Source: CAYPZL01 sp964415045
GTDB taxonomy: Bacteria > Planctomycetota > Phycisphaerae > Sedimentisphaerales > Anaerobacaceae
Direction: 5' to 3'
NCBI GenBank assembly: GCA_964415045.1
Contig: CAYPZL010000038.1
Coordinates: forward strand, 1-35,945
DNA length: 35,945 bases
The notes under the pieces are model-generated. The model saw nothing but the letters and a program-made list of their open reading frames with translations. It made no database searches and was not told the origin of the DNA. A program made the position numbers and the translations under genes. Of the stretch, positions 15,235-23,708 are shown piece by piece (within the stretch, counting starts at the first letter, position 1; the number at the start of each line of letters is the position of its first letter).

Positions 15235-16635
15235 TTATGCTCCGTAGTATTTCTCGATTTCCTCTTCCGTGATACGGTGCAGCTCGCTGACGGGCAAGAG
15301 CCGCAAGACGTCCCAGCCCAGGTCCAGGGTCTGCTCGATACTGCGATCCTCGTCCATGCGCTGCGAGATGAACTTCTGCTCGAAGGCGACGCCGAACTCC
15401 AGGTAGTTATGATCCAGCGGCGTCAGCTCCTCTTCCCCGATGACGGAGGCGAGGTTGCGCACGTCCTTGACGTGGCTGTACGCCGCAAAGAGCTGGCTGG
15501 CCAGATGCGGGTGGTCCTCCCGGGTCATCCCCTCGCCGATCCCGTCCTTCATCAGACGGGACAGGGACGGCAGCCCCGCCACCGGCGGATAGATTCCGCG
15601 CCCGTCCATCTCCCGCTCGAAGACGATCTGGCCCTCCGTGATGTACCCGGAAAGATCGGGGATGGGATGAGAGATGTCGTCGTTCGGCATCGTCAGAATG
15701 GGCAGCGACGTTATGGAGCCCACATGGTCCTTGAGCATCCCGGAGCGCTCGTACAGCTCCGCCAGATCGGAATAGAGGTATCCGGGATATCCTTTCCGCG
15801 AGGGAATCTCGCCGCGAATCGTCGATATCTCGCGCAGGGACTCACAGTAGTTGGTCATGTCGGTCATGATCACGAGCACGTGCATGTTCTCATTGAAGGC
15901 CAAGTGCTCGGCGAGCGTCAGAGCCGTCCGGGGCGTGATCAGGCGTTCGATGGAAGGATCGTCGGCGAGCGAGAGAAAGAGGGCGACGTTGTCGAGCACG
16001 CCGCTCTCCTCGAACGAGCGCGTGAAGAACCGGGCCACGTCGTGTTTGACCCCCATGGCGGCGAAAACGACGGCGAACTCGGTACGGGACCCGTGAATCT
16101 TCGCCTGCCGGGCGATCTGCGCGGCCAGCTCGTTGTGAGGCAGCCCATTGCCCGAGAAGATCGGCAGCTTCTGCCCGCGGATCAGCGTGTTCATGCCGTC
16201 GATCACCGAGATGCCCGTCTGGATGAAGTCACGCGGATACTGCCGCGCCGTGGGATTGATGGCCATGCCGTTGACGTCCAGCTCGATATCGCCCGGCTGC
16301 GGAGGCCCCCCGTCGATGGGAAGGCCCAGGCCGTTGAAAACGCGTCCCAGCATCTCTTTCGAAACGGAAATCGTCAGCGGCTCGCCGCAGAACCGAATCC
16401 GCGTATCGGGAAGCGTCAGGCCGGAAGTCCCCTCGAAGATCTGGGCCACGACGACGTGCGTGGAGGATTCCAGAACGATGCCGCGTCGCACGTGACCGTT
16501 CTTGTCGACGCACTCGATAAGCTCCCGGTACCCGACGGGGTGCGTCTTGCTCACGAAAACCAACGGCCCGTCGATCTTGTCCACGCCGATGTACTCCCGG
16601 CCGGCCAACAAACGTCTGTCTCTCGCCTCAAGCAT
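15235..16635 (-). CDS. atpB: V/A-type ATPase subunit B (non-catalytic)
   Basis: 466 residues. It shows the ATPase beta-barrel (residues about 10-80), the nucleotide-binding core with a degenerate P-loop (PIFSGNGLPHNE in place of GxxGxGKT), as expected for the regulatory subunit, and the family signature MTDMTNYCESLREI and PGYLYSDLAELYER. It alternates with subunit A in the cytoplasmic hexamer. The frame is open to 16662, but the ATG at 16635 (MLEARDRRLLAGREY) gives the normal N-terminus and overlaps the end of subunit A by 8 bases. Length is normal. Confidence 0.95.
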   Translation of the reverse strand: MLEARDRRLLAGREYIGVDKIDGPLVFVSKTHPVGYRELIECVDKNGHVRRGIVLESSTHVVVAQIFEGTSGLTLPDTRIRFCGEPLTISVSKEMLGRVFNGLGLPIDGGPPQPGDIELDVNGMAINPTARQYPRDFIQTGISVIDGMNTLIRGQKLPIFSGNGLPHNELAAQIARQAKIHGSRTEFAVVFAAMGVKHDVARFFTRSFEESGVLDNVALFLSLADDPSIERLITPRTALTLAEHLAFNENMHVLVIMTDMTNYCESLREISTIRGEIPSRKGYPGYLYSDLAELYERSGMLKDHVGSITSLPILTMPNDDISHPIPDLSGYITEGQIVFEREMDGRGIYPPVAGLPSLSRLMKDGIGEGMTREDHPHLASQLFAAYSHVKDVRNLASVIGEEELTPLDHNYLEFGVAFEQKFISQRMDEDRSIEQTLDLGWDVLRLLPVSELHRITEEEIEKYYGA

Positions 16636-18406
16636 GCAGCGCCTCCAACTGGTCCATCGCACGCTCCAGGCGGGCTTCGATCTTGTCGAAACGGGAAAGA
16701 TCGTCGTTGGGTATGGAGAACTTCATTCGTACGATGTCCTGGTATACTTTCATCTTCCGCAGCGCCACCAGCGTCGCGCCGCTCTTGATCGCCGCCTGCC
16801 CGCGCTTCCAGTACGCGACGATAATATGCAGCATCCTCGCCTGCTTCTGGACAATACTGAAGGCGTCGATTTTGTCGTAGGCATTTTGCTGAAGAAAGGC
16901 GTTTTTGAACAGAGTGCACACTTCGAGGATGAACCGCTGGGTGTCGGGCAACGCATCGGGCCCCACTAATTTGACGACCTGTTGCAGGCGGACTTCCTTG
17001 TGCAGCAGTTCCATGATGGCGGTCCGGTCGGCGAGCCAGTCCGCACTGACGTCTCGTTCCCACCAGGAGGCCATCTCGCTGAGATATTCGCTGTAGCTGT
17101 CGAGCCACGAGATCGCCGGATAGTGCCTGGCGTTGGCGAGGTTTCGGTCCAGGGCCCAGAAACAGCGGATAAACCGCTTGGTGTGCTGGGTCACCGGCTC
17201 GGAAAAATCCCCTCCGGGCGGCGAGACCGCCCCGATGATCGTCACGGAGCCCTTGTCCTGGGCGAGCGTCTCCATGTAACCGGCGCGTTCGTAGAACTCG
17301 GCGATCTTGGTCGGCAGGTAGGCGGGGAATCCCTCCTCGGCGGGCATCTCTTCCATCCGGCCGGACAGCTCACGCAACGCTTCGGCCCACCGCGAGGTCG
17401 AATCCGCCATCACCGCCACGTGGTAGCCCTGGTCGCGGAAGTATTCCGCCATCGTGATGCCCGTATAAATGCTCGCTTCCCGCGCCGAGACCGGCATGTT
17501 CGAGGTGTTGGCGATCAGAATGGTTCGCTCCATAAGGGAACGGCCGGTCCTCGGATCCACCAGCTTGGGAAATTCCGTCAGGACGTCCGTAATCTCGTTG
17601 CCGCGCTCGCCACAGCCGATGTACACGATCAGATCGGCGTCACACCACTTGGCGACCGCCTGCTGCGTCATGGTCTTGCCCGTGCCGAAGCCGCCCGGAA
17701 TCGCGACCGTCCCGCCCTTGGCCGTGGGGAAGAGCGTGTCGATCACCCGCTGGCCGGTGATGAGGGGAATACCGAGAGGCAGGCGGCTCCGGGTAGGCCG
17801 CTGAACGCGGATCGGCCACCGCTGCATCAAGTAGAGGGACCGCGTCTCTCCGCTGTCGGTGCGTAAGACCGCAATCACATCTTCCACGGTGTACTGCCCT
17901 TCCGGCACGACCGATTCGAGCGTTCCGCCGGCGCCGGGGGGCACGAGGATGCGGTGCAGAACGTTCTGCGTCTCCTGAACGGCGCCGAGGACCGCGCCCC
18001 CGGAAACACGCTCTCCCTCCTTGACCGAAGGGACGAAATGCCACGTCCGTGCCCGGTCCAGCGAGGGAACGGTCATTCCCCGCTCGATGTAGACGCTCGA
18101 CACCGCCCGGATCGCTTCCAGCGGTCTCTGGATTCCGTCGTAGATCGTCCCGATCAGTCCCGGGCCCAGTTCCACAGATAACGGCATTCCCGCCCCGTAC
18201 ACAGGGTCATGCGGAGCGATGCCCGTTGTATCCTCGTAGACCTGGACGACGGCGCTGTCGATCTCGAGCTTGATCAGCTCGCCGACGAGCCTCTCCCGGC
18301 CGACGCGGACCAGCTCGAACATCTCGGCGTCGGTAATCCCCATCACCTCGATGACGGGGCCGTCAACCCTCTTGACGTGCCCTATGATCCTGTCTTCTGT
18401 TGCCAT
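16628..18406 (-). CDS. atpA: V/A-type ATPase subunit A (catalytic)
   Basis: 592 residues, normal for the family. It has an N-terminal barrel, the subunit-A-specific bulge region (about 115-190), P-loop GGFGTGKT at 238-245 and the catalytic region YIGCGERGNEITDVL. Further signatures are MADSTSRWAEALRELSGRM and SPPGGDFSEPVTQHTKRF. It hydrolyses or makes ATP in the A3B3 head. All catalytic motifs are intact. The start overlaps the end of subunit E by 25 bases and the end overlaps subunit B by 8 bases, so E-A-B are translationally coupled. Confidence 0.96.
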   Translation of the reverse strand: MATEDRIIGHVKRVDGPVIEVMGITDAEMFELVRVGRERLVGELIKLEIDSAVVQVYEDTTGIAPHDPVYGAGMPLSVELGPGLIGTIYDGIQRPLEAIRAVSSVYIERGMTVPSLDRARTWHFVPSVKEGERVSGGAVLGAVQETQNVLHRILVPPGAGGTLESVVPEGQYTVEDVIAVLRTDSGETRSLYLMQRWPIRVQRPTRSRLPLGIPLITGQRVIDTLFPTAKGGTVAIPGGFGTGKTMTQQAVAKWCDADLIVYIGCGERGNEITDVLTEFPKLVDPRTGRSLMERTILIANTSNMPVSAREASIYTGITMAEYFRDQGYHVAVMADSTSRWAEALRELSGRMEEMPAEEGFPAYLPTKIAEFYERAGYMETLAQDKGSVTIIGAVSPPGGDFSEPVTQHTKRFIRCFWALDRNLANARHYPAISWLDSYSEYLSEMASWWERDVSADWLADRTAIMELLHKEVRLQQVVKLVGPDALPDTQRFILEVCTLFKNAFLQQNAYDKIDAFSIVQKQARMLHIIVAYWKRGQAAIKSGATLVALRKMKVYQDIVRMKFSIPNDDLSRFDKIEARLERAMDQLEALHA

Positions 18407-19050
18407 TCTCTCTTGTCTTCCGCGAATAAGACGTCATAAATCAACTTGCGAATCTCCTGCTGGCGGCGCAATATTCGGGTATGGACCTGATTGTTGAACG
18501 CGGTGCGCCCGTCGGCAGCGGTCAGGACGACCCCCTGAGCCGGCAGGGGTCGGTCCGGCGACAACGTGAGCTCCACTTCGCTGCCGGTTCGCGCCCGAAC
18601 CTTTTCACGCACCTCCGCAAGCATCTGGTCATCGATCAACGCCCGCTCACTCTCAGAGGCATTGACGTGAGCGGACTCGGCCCCCAATCCCATGGCGGCC
18701 TCTACAATCCAGTTTATCAGGATGGCTCTGTACTCCGGGTCACCCACCAGGGCGGACAGTTTCTCCTCCACGCGAGCCATGATCTGCCGCATGGCAAGGT
18801 CACGGGCGCGCATGGCCCGGCGTCTGACCTCGAGATCGACTGCCGACCGCTGCGTTGCCATGACGGCCTCCGCCCGGCTTTGCGCCTCTTTTTGGGCCGC
18901 CTGCAAGATCGACTCGACCTGCCTCTTTGCCTGCTCTCGTTTCTCCGCCACCCGGTCCTGCGTTTCCTTCCGGATCGCCTCTACCTCCGCGCGCGCATCG
19001 GCTTCGAGGTCCGAAATCAAGGCGGTTTTCTCTTTTTCTACAGAATCCAT
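18382..19050 (-). CDS. atpE: V/A-type ATPase subunit E (peripheral stalk)
   Basis: 222 residues. Residues 1-110 are a long charged helix (alternating Glu/Lys/Arg/Ala, for example EAIRKETQDRVAEKREQAKR) forming the right-handed coiled coil with subunit G/H. The C-terminal globular half binds the head through subunit B; VELTLSPDRPLPAQGVVLTA and FNNQVHTRI match the conserved GGV / N-(T/S)---R region of NtpE. It overlaps subunit A by 25 bases. Length is typical (about 190-220). Confidence 0.88.
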   Translation of the reverse strand: MDSVEKEKTALISDLEADARAEVEAIRKETQDRVAEKREQAKRQVESILQAAQKEAQSRAEAVMATQRSAVDLEVRRRAMRARDLAMRQIMARVEEKLSALVGDPEYRAILINWIVEAAMGLGAESAHVNASESERALIDDQMLAEVREKVRARTGSEVELTLSPDRPLPAQGVVLTAADGRTAFNNQVHTRILRRQQEIRKLIYDVLFAEDKREWQQKTGS

Positions 19051-19116
19051 GAAGCGTTACACCTTTTCAAGTGTTGGCTCTTTCCCACACACGAACTTTT
19101 GCCGGAAGCACGCCTG

Positions 19117-19422
19117 TTAGAGCTTGATCCCGATGGCGGCGTCGACCATCTCCCGAATTCCCGGCCGGTCCGGCGGGCGCCCCTGCCGATCCGGAATCTC
19201 CACGATCAGCGGAAAGGTCACGGTGAATAGGTACTTGTCCACAAGCGGGCGGATCATATCGGCAATCCGCTCGGTTATGATAATGATACCGACGTCCTTG
19301 TCCTCAAGAGCCGTGTCGAAGGCGCGCCGCGCGTCCTCTTGCGTTTGCACGATCTGGCCCGACACGCCCACCAGCTCGAAGCCCAGGACGGTGTCTTCAT
19401 CACCTATGATGGCGTACCTCAT
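19117..19422 (-). CDS. atpF: V/A-type ATPase subunit F
   Basis: 101 residues, MRYAIIGDEDTVLGFELVGV... with DVGIIIITERIADMI and FPLIVEIPD, the conserved core of NtpG/AtpF. Subunit F binds the tip of the central axle D and regulates catalysis. The ATG at 19422 is taken over the upstream one at 19443, because the family begins at MRYAIIGD and the extra seven residues overlap the end of subunit K. AAGGTG, within the end of K, is the likely ribosome site. It sits between K and E rather than after C as in Thermus-type operons. Confidence 0.92.
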   Translation of the reverse strand: MRYAIIGDEDTVLGFELVGVSGQIVQTQEDARRAFDTALEDKDVGIIIITERIADMIRPLVDKYLFTVTFPLIVEIPDRQGRPPDRPGIREMVDAAIGIKL

Positions 19423-19429
19423 AAGCCGG

Positions 19430-19801
19430 CTACACCTTGCCAATAATCATCAAAGCCGTGATGAAGCCGAAGATAACCAGTCCCTCGGCCAGCGCCACAA
19501 AGAGCAGGGCCTGACCGGCAATCTGGGGCTTCTCAGCTACGGCGCCCATGGCGGCGGCGCCGACATGCGAAATCGCAATCCCGGCGCCGATGGCCCCCAG
19601 ACCAAAGGCGACCGCAGCAGCGATCAGACCGTACTTGACGTTCTCGGGTGACTTCACGTCCGCTTCAACGACCTCATCGCCCCCAGAAGCCTCGGCGAAA
19701 GACGGCGTACAAAACACCGTCGCGATGATGGCCATCACCGTGAAAAGCATGACGATACTCTGCACGATGTGTTGTTTCAGTCCTCTTTGCGATTCATTCA
19801 T
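19430..19801 (-). CDS. atpK: V/A-type ATPase subunit K (membrane rotor ring, c subunit)
   Basis: 123 residues. A cleavable-looking signal (about 11-37, ending PSFAEA) precedes two transmembrane helices: about 57-80 (YGLIAAAVAFGLGAIGAGIA) and 97-121 (LLFVALAEGLVIFGFITALM). Glu106 in the second helix is the ion-carrying carboxylate. The position filled by Gln in Na+ rings is Ile77, and Glu106 is followed by Gly rather than Ser or Thr, so proton coupling is predicted. From memory, Thermus subunit L also has a signal peptide and the two-helix form. The ATG at 19801 follows AAAGGA; the frame extends to 19840 without support. The gap to subunit I is 73 bases. Confidence 0.92.
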   Translation of the reverse strand: MNESQRGLKQHIVQSIVMLFTVMAIIATVFCTPSFAEASGGDEVVEADVKSPENVKYGLIAAAVAFGLGAIGAGIAISHVGAAAMGAVAEKPQIAGQALLFVALAEGLVIFGFITALMIIGKV

Positions 19802-19874
19802 AGTGTCCAATCCTTTCCAGTTCCATCGCATTGGCCCCAATCAGTCAATGACAAAAGCTACTGCATCCTCCCGG

Positions 19875-21890
19875 CTACACCTTGCTGGCCAGGGAAATCG
19901 GTGTGTATAGCGTACCGGTTCCATGAAAGAACTTCGTGAAGAATTCGTAGTAATTCAGCCGCAACGCCTGAATTCCGGCCGAGAGCCCCTCCAGCGCAAT
20001 GACCAGTACGTTCCCCGCGATAAGAACCAGGACCGACCAGAGGCCCGAGGTCATCTCCGCCAGCGCGAAAAAGGAAACCATCAGGCAGACGTGCGCGATG
20101 CCCAGCCCGGCCACTCGCATGAAGGAAAGCGTGTTCGAGAGATACCCGCTGAAGATCTCAAGCAGCTCAACCAGCCACTTCATTAGAAAGTTGATCAGCG
20201 CGAAGACGGGATTCACCTTTCGCTCGGCACGGTGTCGGGCCTGCCGGAGATAGTGATAGGGTTCCTTAACGAACAGCAGCAGAGAGGGCACGCCCACCAG
20301 CAGCCACAGCGTTCTCCCCTCCGGCAGTTCCTTATAGTCGTGCGCTATGGCGTAGGAGGCGATATAGATTCCGCCCGCGTAGATCCAGCCGCCGAGAATA
20401 CCGCCCTTGTCAAAGACCAGTGTCAGCCACTTTCGGGCCCGTATGATGTTGACCCAGTTGAACAGCAGGCCCAGGGCGATTACGGTGATGCCGAAATAGA
20501 TGGCAATGGACAGAATGTCGAACACGTCGCGCCGCTGCTTCCCTTCGCCTGCGTGGCCAAATACGGCGTTGTGGAAGTCGAACCAGAGCGGTTTCATGAG
20601 AATCACCCCGAAGACCGAACCGAAGAGCAGGCCGAAAAACACCGACGACAGACCGCACCAGATGATCAGCCAGGAAAGGCGGTAATACCCTTGTTTCCGC
20701 TCGTCCCCGCGTAGAAGATACGCCCCCAATCCTCCCAGCAAAGCCAGAACCACCCCCTGCCCGACGTCGGCGAACATGAGCCCGAACATGGCCAGGTACA
20801 GCGGCATCACGAAGGGAGTCGGATCGATCGTCCCATACCGGGGAATGCCGAAATTGCTCACCAGCATCTCGAAGGGGGCCAGCAGTTTCGGATTGTTGAA
20901 GCACACAGGCACTTCCTCGGCGACCGCACCGGTGGCCTCGTGCCACTCCAGGTAGCACCGGCCCTCGCTGGCCTGCCGGATCGCCGCCGTCAGCCGGTCT
21001 CTACTCGAATCGGGCAGCCAGCCCGTGAAGATCACCGTCCGGGCAGAAGAAGCGAAGTGGCTCTGGACTTTGCCCAGGAGCTCGCTGACCCGCAAATTGA
21101 CCCACGCCTCCCGCAGACGGCCTTCGGCTTCCTTCACCACGCGATCGGCCTCGGCCTCCAGCTTCTTCTGTTCGGCGGTGAGCCCTTCGATCTGGGCCGC
21201 AAGCTCCTTGAAGGCATCCTCTTTCACGGCTTTGAGCTCGCCCGGCAGTTCGATCTCGCTCCACGCCGCACCGGCAAGGATCTTGCCGATCTGCTCACGG
21301 TCCCTTTTCATGGAGATCAGAAGACAGTGGACCTCCCCGCCCTCTCGTCCCAGCTCCAGATTCAGGGCGGCCACGTCCTTCAGCCCGTCTTCGAGTTTGC
21401 CCAGACTAGTTTGCGGCACTTTCCCCGTCTGCACGGCCAGAAAGGGATGCCGTGCCGACAAAGCCGCATCGGGGACCCCGATGCCGTACAGACCCACCTG
21501 CCGCTTGATATCGTCGAGCTTCAGAATCTCCTGCTGAATCGCCCGCTGCCGCTCCCGGATGCCGGTGCGTCGCGCGTCGATGACGTCGAGGTACTTCTTC
21601 TGCGCGTCCACGTCCACCGGCGTGCGCCGGTTCAGGTCCGCCTCGCTTAGGGCAGGCGGGTGCGTTCCACCGGCGTACAGAAGCCCTTCGATTCGCTGTC
21701 GCAGCTCCGAGACGTCGGCAAGAGACTCCTCCGGTCGCACCGCGGGAAACGGCCCCATCGACTCGCCCCGCACCTCCGCCGTGTCCATGAACTGCATGAG
21801 CCCCTCGCGAAGGAGTGCTTCGGTCACACGGTCGCAATCTTTCCTCAGGACGACCGCGAAGAGCTGTACCATCCGGGTGGTCAACATCAT
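19875..21890 (-). CDS. atpI: V/A-type ATPase subunit I (membrane stator, a subunit)
   Basis: 671 residues, typical for the family. A cytoplasmic N-terminal half (1-340) with coiled coil near 215-260 links to the peripheral stalks. The C-terminal half has about seven or eight transmembrane helices starting at PLYLAMFGLMFADVGQG (about 365). LSNTLSFMRVAGLGIAHVCL (about 588-607) contains the essential Arg facing the rotor carboxylate, and the C-terminus has YYEFFTKFFHGTG. It forms the ion half-channels. The start overlaps subunit C by ATGA, implying coupling. Confidence 0.94.
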   Translation of the reverse strand: MMLTTRMVQLFAVVLRKDCDRVTEALLREGLMQFMDTAEVRGESMGPFPAVRPEESLADVSELRQRIEGLLYAGGTHPPALSEADLNRRTPVDVDAQKKYLDVIDARRTGIRERQRAIQQEILKLDDIKRQVGLYGIGVPDAALSARHPFLAVQTGKVPQTSLGKLEDGLKDVAALNLELGREGGEVHCLLISMKRDREQIGKILAGAAWSEIELPGELKAVKEDAFKELAAQIEGLTAEQKKLEAEADRVVKEAEGRLREAWVNLRVSELLGKVQSHFASSARTVIFTGWLPDSSRDRLTAAIRQASEGRCYLEWHEATGAVAEEVPVCFNNPKLLAPFEMLVSNFGIPRYGTIDPTPFVMPLYLAMFGLMFADVGQGVVLALLGGLGAYLLRGDERKQGYYRLSWLIIWCGLSSVFFGLLFGSVFGVILMKPLWFDFHNAVFGHAGEGKQRRDVFDILSIAIYFGITVIALGLLFNWVNIIRARKWLTLVFDKGGILGGWIYAGGIYIASYAIAHDYKELPEGRTLWLLVGVPSLLLFVKEPYHYLRQARHRAERKVNPVFALINFLMKWLVELLEIFSGYLSNTLSFMRVAGLGIAHVCLMVSFFALAEMTSGLWSVLVLIAGNVLVIALEGLSAGIQALRLNYYEFFTKFFHGTGTLYTPISLASKV

Positions 21891-22954
21891 AGCAGGCTCT
21901 CAATCCGTTCCGGCTCGACCCCATACTGCTTCGCATTCAGGATGATTCTGATCTTGCCCAGCTCATTTCGCTTCAGCGCGAAATAAGCCAGCAGGATGCC
22001 GATGGTAAAAGGATACCCGGCGAGAATGTGCTGGACTTCGTATTTCATGATCTCTTCCATGATCCGGCGGACCAGCAGGAGCCGAGACGTGCTGTCCGGC
22101 ATGGCGGAAGAAAGCAGCGCCGAAAGCCCCGGGTATTTTGCTTTGACAAACCCTTGAATCGCCGCCGTGACATTCTGGGCGCCGTACAGCTCGTCGATCA
22201 CCGCAGCGCTGAGGTTGAAGCCTCCCGGCACAATGGCCGCCCGGACCGCCTCCAGAGGGAGATTGTAGAACTTGCGGAAGCGGATGATCCAGCTAATGTT
22301 CTGGAGGTCGATCTCGACGCCGGCCAGGCGTAGAGCGATGCCCCGGTCCCGCGGACTCAGCCCGCCGATGGCAGCGAGGAGATTCTGATAGTAGAAATGG
22401 TCCAGGGCCATTTCGAGACGAAACAGCGATCCTTCTGCCTCGACCGTATGGCCGTATTTCCGAACGATCTGACCGTACGGCGTCCCCTCGCAGACGCCGG
22501 CGATCTCGTCAAAACTCCCCGCGTTCACAACCAGATCGATGGAAATGTCGTGAATGATACGATCGTAGAGAATGTAGTGTATGCTGGCGTCAGTCGGGCG
22601 GTGGCGAACGTGCGTGTCGAAGAAAATTCTGATTGCGTTTTTGAGGTTGTCGATCTCAAACTGGCACAGCAAAGCGTCGATGAGCTCCAGACTGTCCCGA
22701 TGAACATACGCCTTGACGCTGCGGTAGAGTTCGATCTCACTCTTGAGCAGTTCGAGTTCCGCCTGCTTCAGATCGCCGGTCGCCGCGTAGGTTTCTTCCA
22801 GGTGGGCGAACGGTGTCTCCCGCAGCAGCGCCAGCGCCGCCTCGAGAGAGGGAGCCCGGGCCAACTGATCGAACGTGCCGTCCGGGAGGATCTTGCTGAT
22901 CCGCGCACGCACCTTGGCGTTGATGAACGCGTATTTTGCCAATGGGCTCGCCAT
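21887..22954 (-). CDS. atpC: V/A-type ATPase subunit C (AC39/d family)
   Basis: 355 residues, beginning MASPLAKYAFINAKVRARISKIL and containing the Leu-rich helical repeats of the AC39 family, including EIDNLKNAIRIFFDT and GLSPRDRGIALRLAGVEIDLQNI. The last 60 residues (RRIMEEIMKYEVQHILAGYPFTIGILLAYFALKRNELGKIR split over the end) match the conserved C-terminal segment. It is the funnel joining the D/F axle to the K ring. Its start overlaps the G/H stop (TAATG) and its end overlaps subunit I. It lies second in the operon, unlike operons where it sits between E and F. Confidence 0.92.
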   Translation of the reverse strand: MASPLAKYAFINAKVRARISKILPDGTFDQLARAPSLEAALALLRETPFAHLEETYAATGDLKQAELELLKSEIELYRSVKAYVHRDSLELIDALLCQFEIDNLKNAIRIFFDTHVRHRPTDASIHYILYDRIIHDISIDLVVNAGSFDEIAGVCEGTPYGQIVRKYGHTVEAEGSLFRLEMALDHFYYQNLLAAIGGLSPRDRGIALRLAGVEIDLQNISWIIRFRKFYNLPLEAVRAAIVPGGFNLSAAVIDELYGAQNVTAAIQGFVKAKYPGLSALLSSAMPDSTSRLLLVRRIMEEIMKYEVQHILAGYPFTIGILLAYFALKRNELGKIRIILNAKQYGVEPERIESLL

Positions 22955-23286
22955 TACCCGATGTCCGCCTCCGGCTCCCCGGCCACGATGATCCGGCAGA
23001 TATGGCTCACCAGATCTCCCATGGCATCCGTCTCGTCCTGGAGCAGGGCATCGCGCTGCTCATCCGCCTGCTTGAGTCTCTCCTCTCTGATTCGCTCGGC
23101 CTCCTTCTCGGCCTCCACCACGGCGGTCCGTACGATCTCGCGGGCCTTTTCCCGGGCCTCGCTCAGCATATCGGCGACCTCCTCTTCGGCCACGCGTACC
23201 GTCTCGGCCGCTCTCTCGCGAGCCTGCTTCAGCGTGACATCAACTCTTTCCTCGGTCTCGAGAACTTCCTTGATAATCTGCTTCAT
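22954..23286 (-). CDS. atpH: V/A-type ATPase subunit G/H (peripheral stalk)
   Basis: 110 residues, almost wholly a charged helix (EERVDVTLKQARERAAETVR, then EEEVADMLSEAREKAREIV). Position, length and composition identify it as the G/H stalk subunit that pairs with E, although low-complexity helices of this kind have little sequence signature. It is the first gene of the operon; the ATG at 23286 is about 62 bases after the predicted transcription start, with a weak TAGGAT ribosome site. Its TAA overlaps the ATG of subunit C. Confidence 0.82.
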   Translation of the reverse strand: MKQIIKEVLETEERVDVTLKQARERAAETVRVAEEEVADMLSEAREKAREIVRTAVVEAEKEAERIREERLKQADEQRDALLQDETDAMGDLVSHICRIIVAGEPEADIG

Positions 23287-23354
23287 CGGATCCTATCCAG
23301 TGTCTGAAACCGAACGAATTCCCAATGGTATCGACGCGGTACCCAAAGCTTTTC

Positions 23355-23384
23355 ATTATAGAGCCAACCGCATTGATGGGTCAA
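23355..23384 (-). promoter_or_regulatory. Promoter of the V-ATPase operon
   Basis: On the minus strand TTGACC (complement of 23379-23384) is followed after 18 bases by a perfect TATAAT (complement of 23355-23360). Transcription would start near 23348, leaving a 62-base leader before subunit G/H. This is the best-matching promoter in the window. Confidence 0.75.
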
Positions 23385-23554
23385 GGCGCCGAGGCCGATT
23401 GTCCTGGAGAACGTACTCCGGATCGCCCGCGATGGGCCTCAGGGGCCGGTTCCACCGCCACAGGGCCCCTTCCACGGTCGCTCCCGGTCCCGTCCCGGTC
23501 GGCCGGCCCCGCGCTGCACGAACGCGATTTCCCCCCAAAACGGTGGTTATCTTG

Positions 23555-23584
23555 TTGTTGACGAGATCAATTTGAGATTATAAT
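23555..23584 (+). promoter_or_regulatory. Promoter of the branched-chain type ABC transporter operon
   Basis: A perfect TATAAT at 23579-23584. The -35 is either TTGTTG (23555-23560, 18-base spacer) or the better hexamer TTGACG (23558-23563, short 15-base spacer). Transcription would start near 23591, giving a long leader of about 280 bases. Confidence 0.55.
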
Positions 23585-23664
23585 GTACGATCAAGGTATG
23601 GAGCCTGTGTGATAGGTGCGCGGCCGGGAAATTCCGTTGGAACGTGGCTCATCTTCCACTGCAA

Positions 23665-23674
23665 GGCACGTGCC
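23665..23674. repeat. Palindrome GGCACGTGCC
   Basis: A perfect 10-base palindrome in the leader of the transporter operon, 15 bases before a hairpin that begins with the same GGCACG. It could be a regulator-binding half of a paired site. Confidence 0.35.
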
Positions 23675-23688
23675 GAGCCCAAACGACA

Positions 23689-23708
23689 GGCACGAACGAA
23701 TTCGTGCC
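23689..23708 (+). repeat. Perfect hairpin in transporter leader
   Basis: GGCACGAA (23689-23696) pairs with TTCGTGCC (23701-23708) around loop CGAA. It is followed by AATGTAAAAAGA, so there is no T-run and it is not a normal terminator. It may be an RNA structure, an operator or a dispersed repeat. Confidence 0.45.

Noticed and set aside
14551..16788. 745-codon open frame on the plus strand
   Set aside because: Antisense to subunits B and D, which have unmistakable motifs. No ribosome site or recognised domain.
23356..23538. 60-codon minus-strand frame between the divergent operons
   Set aside because: It covers the V-ATPase promoter and lacks a ribosome site.
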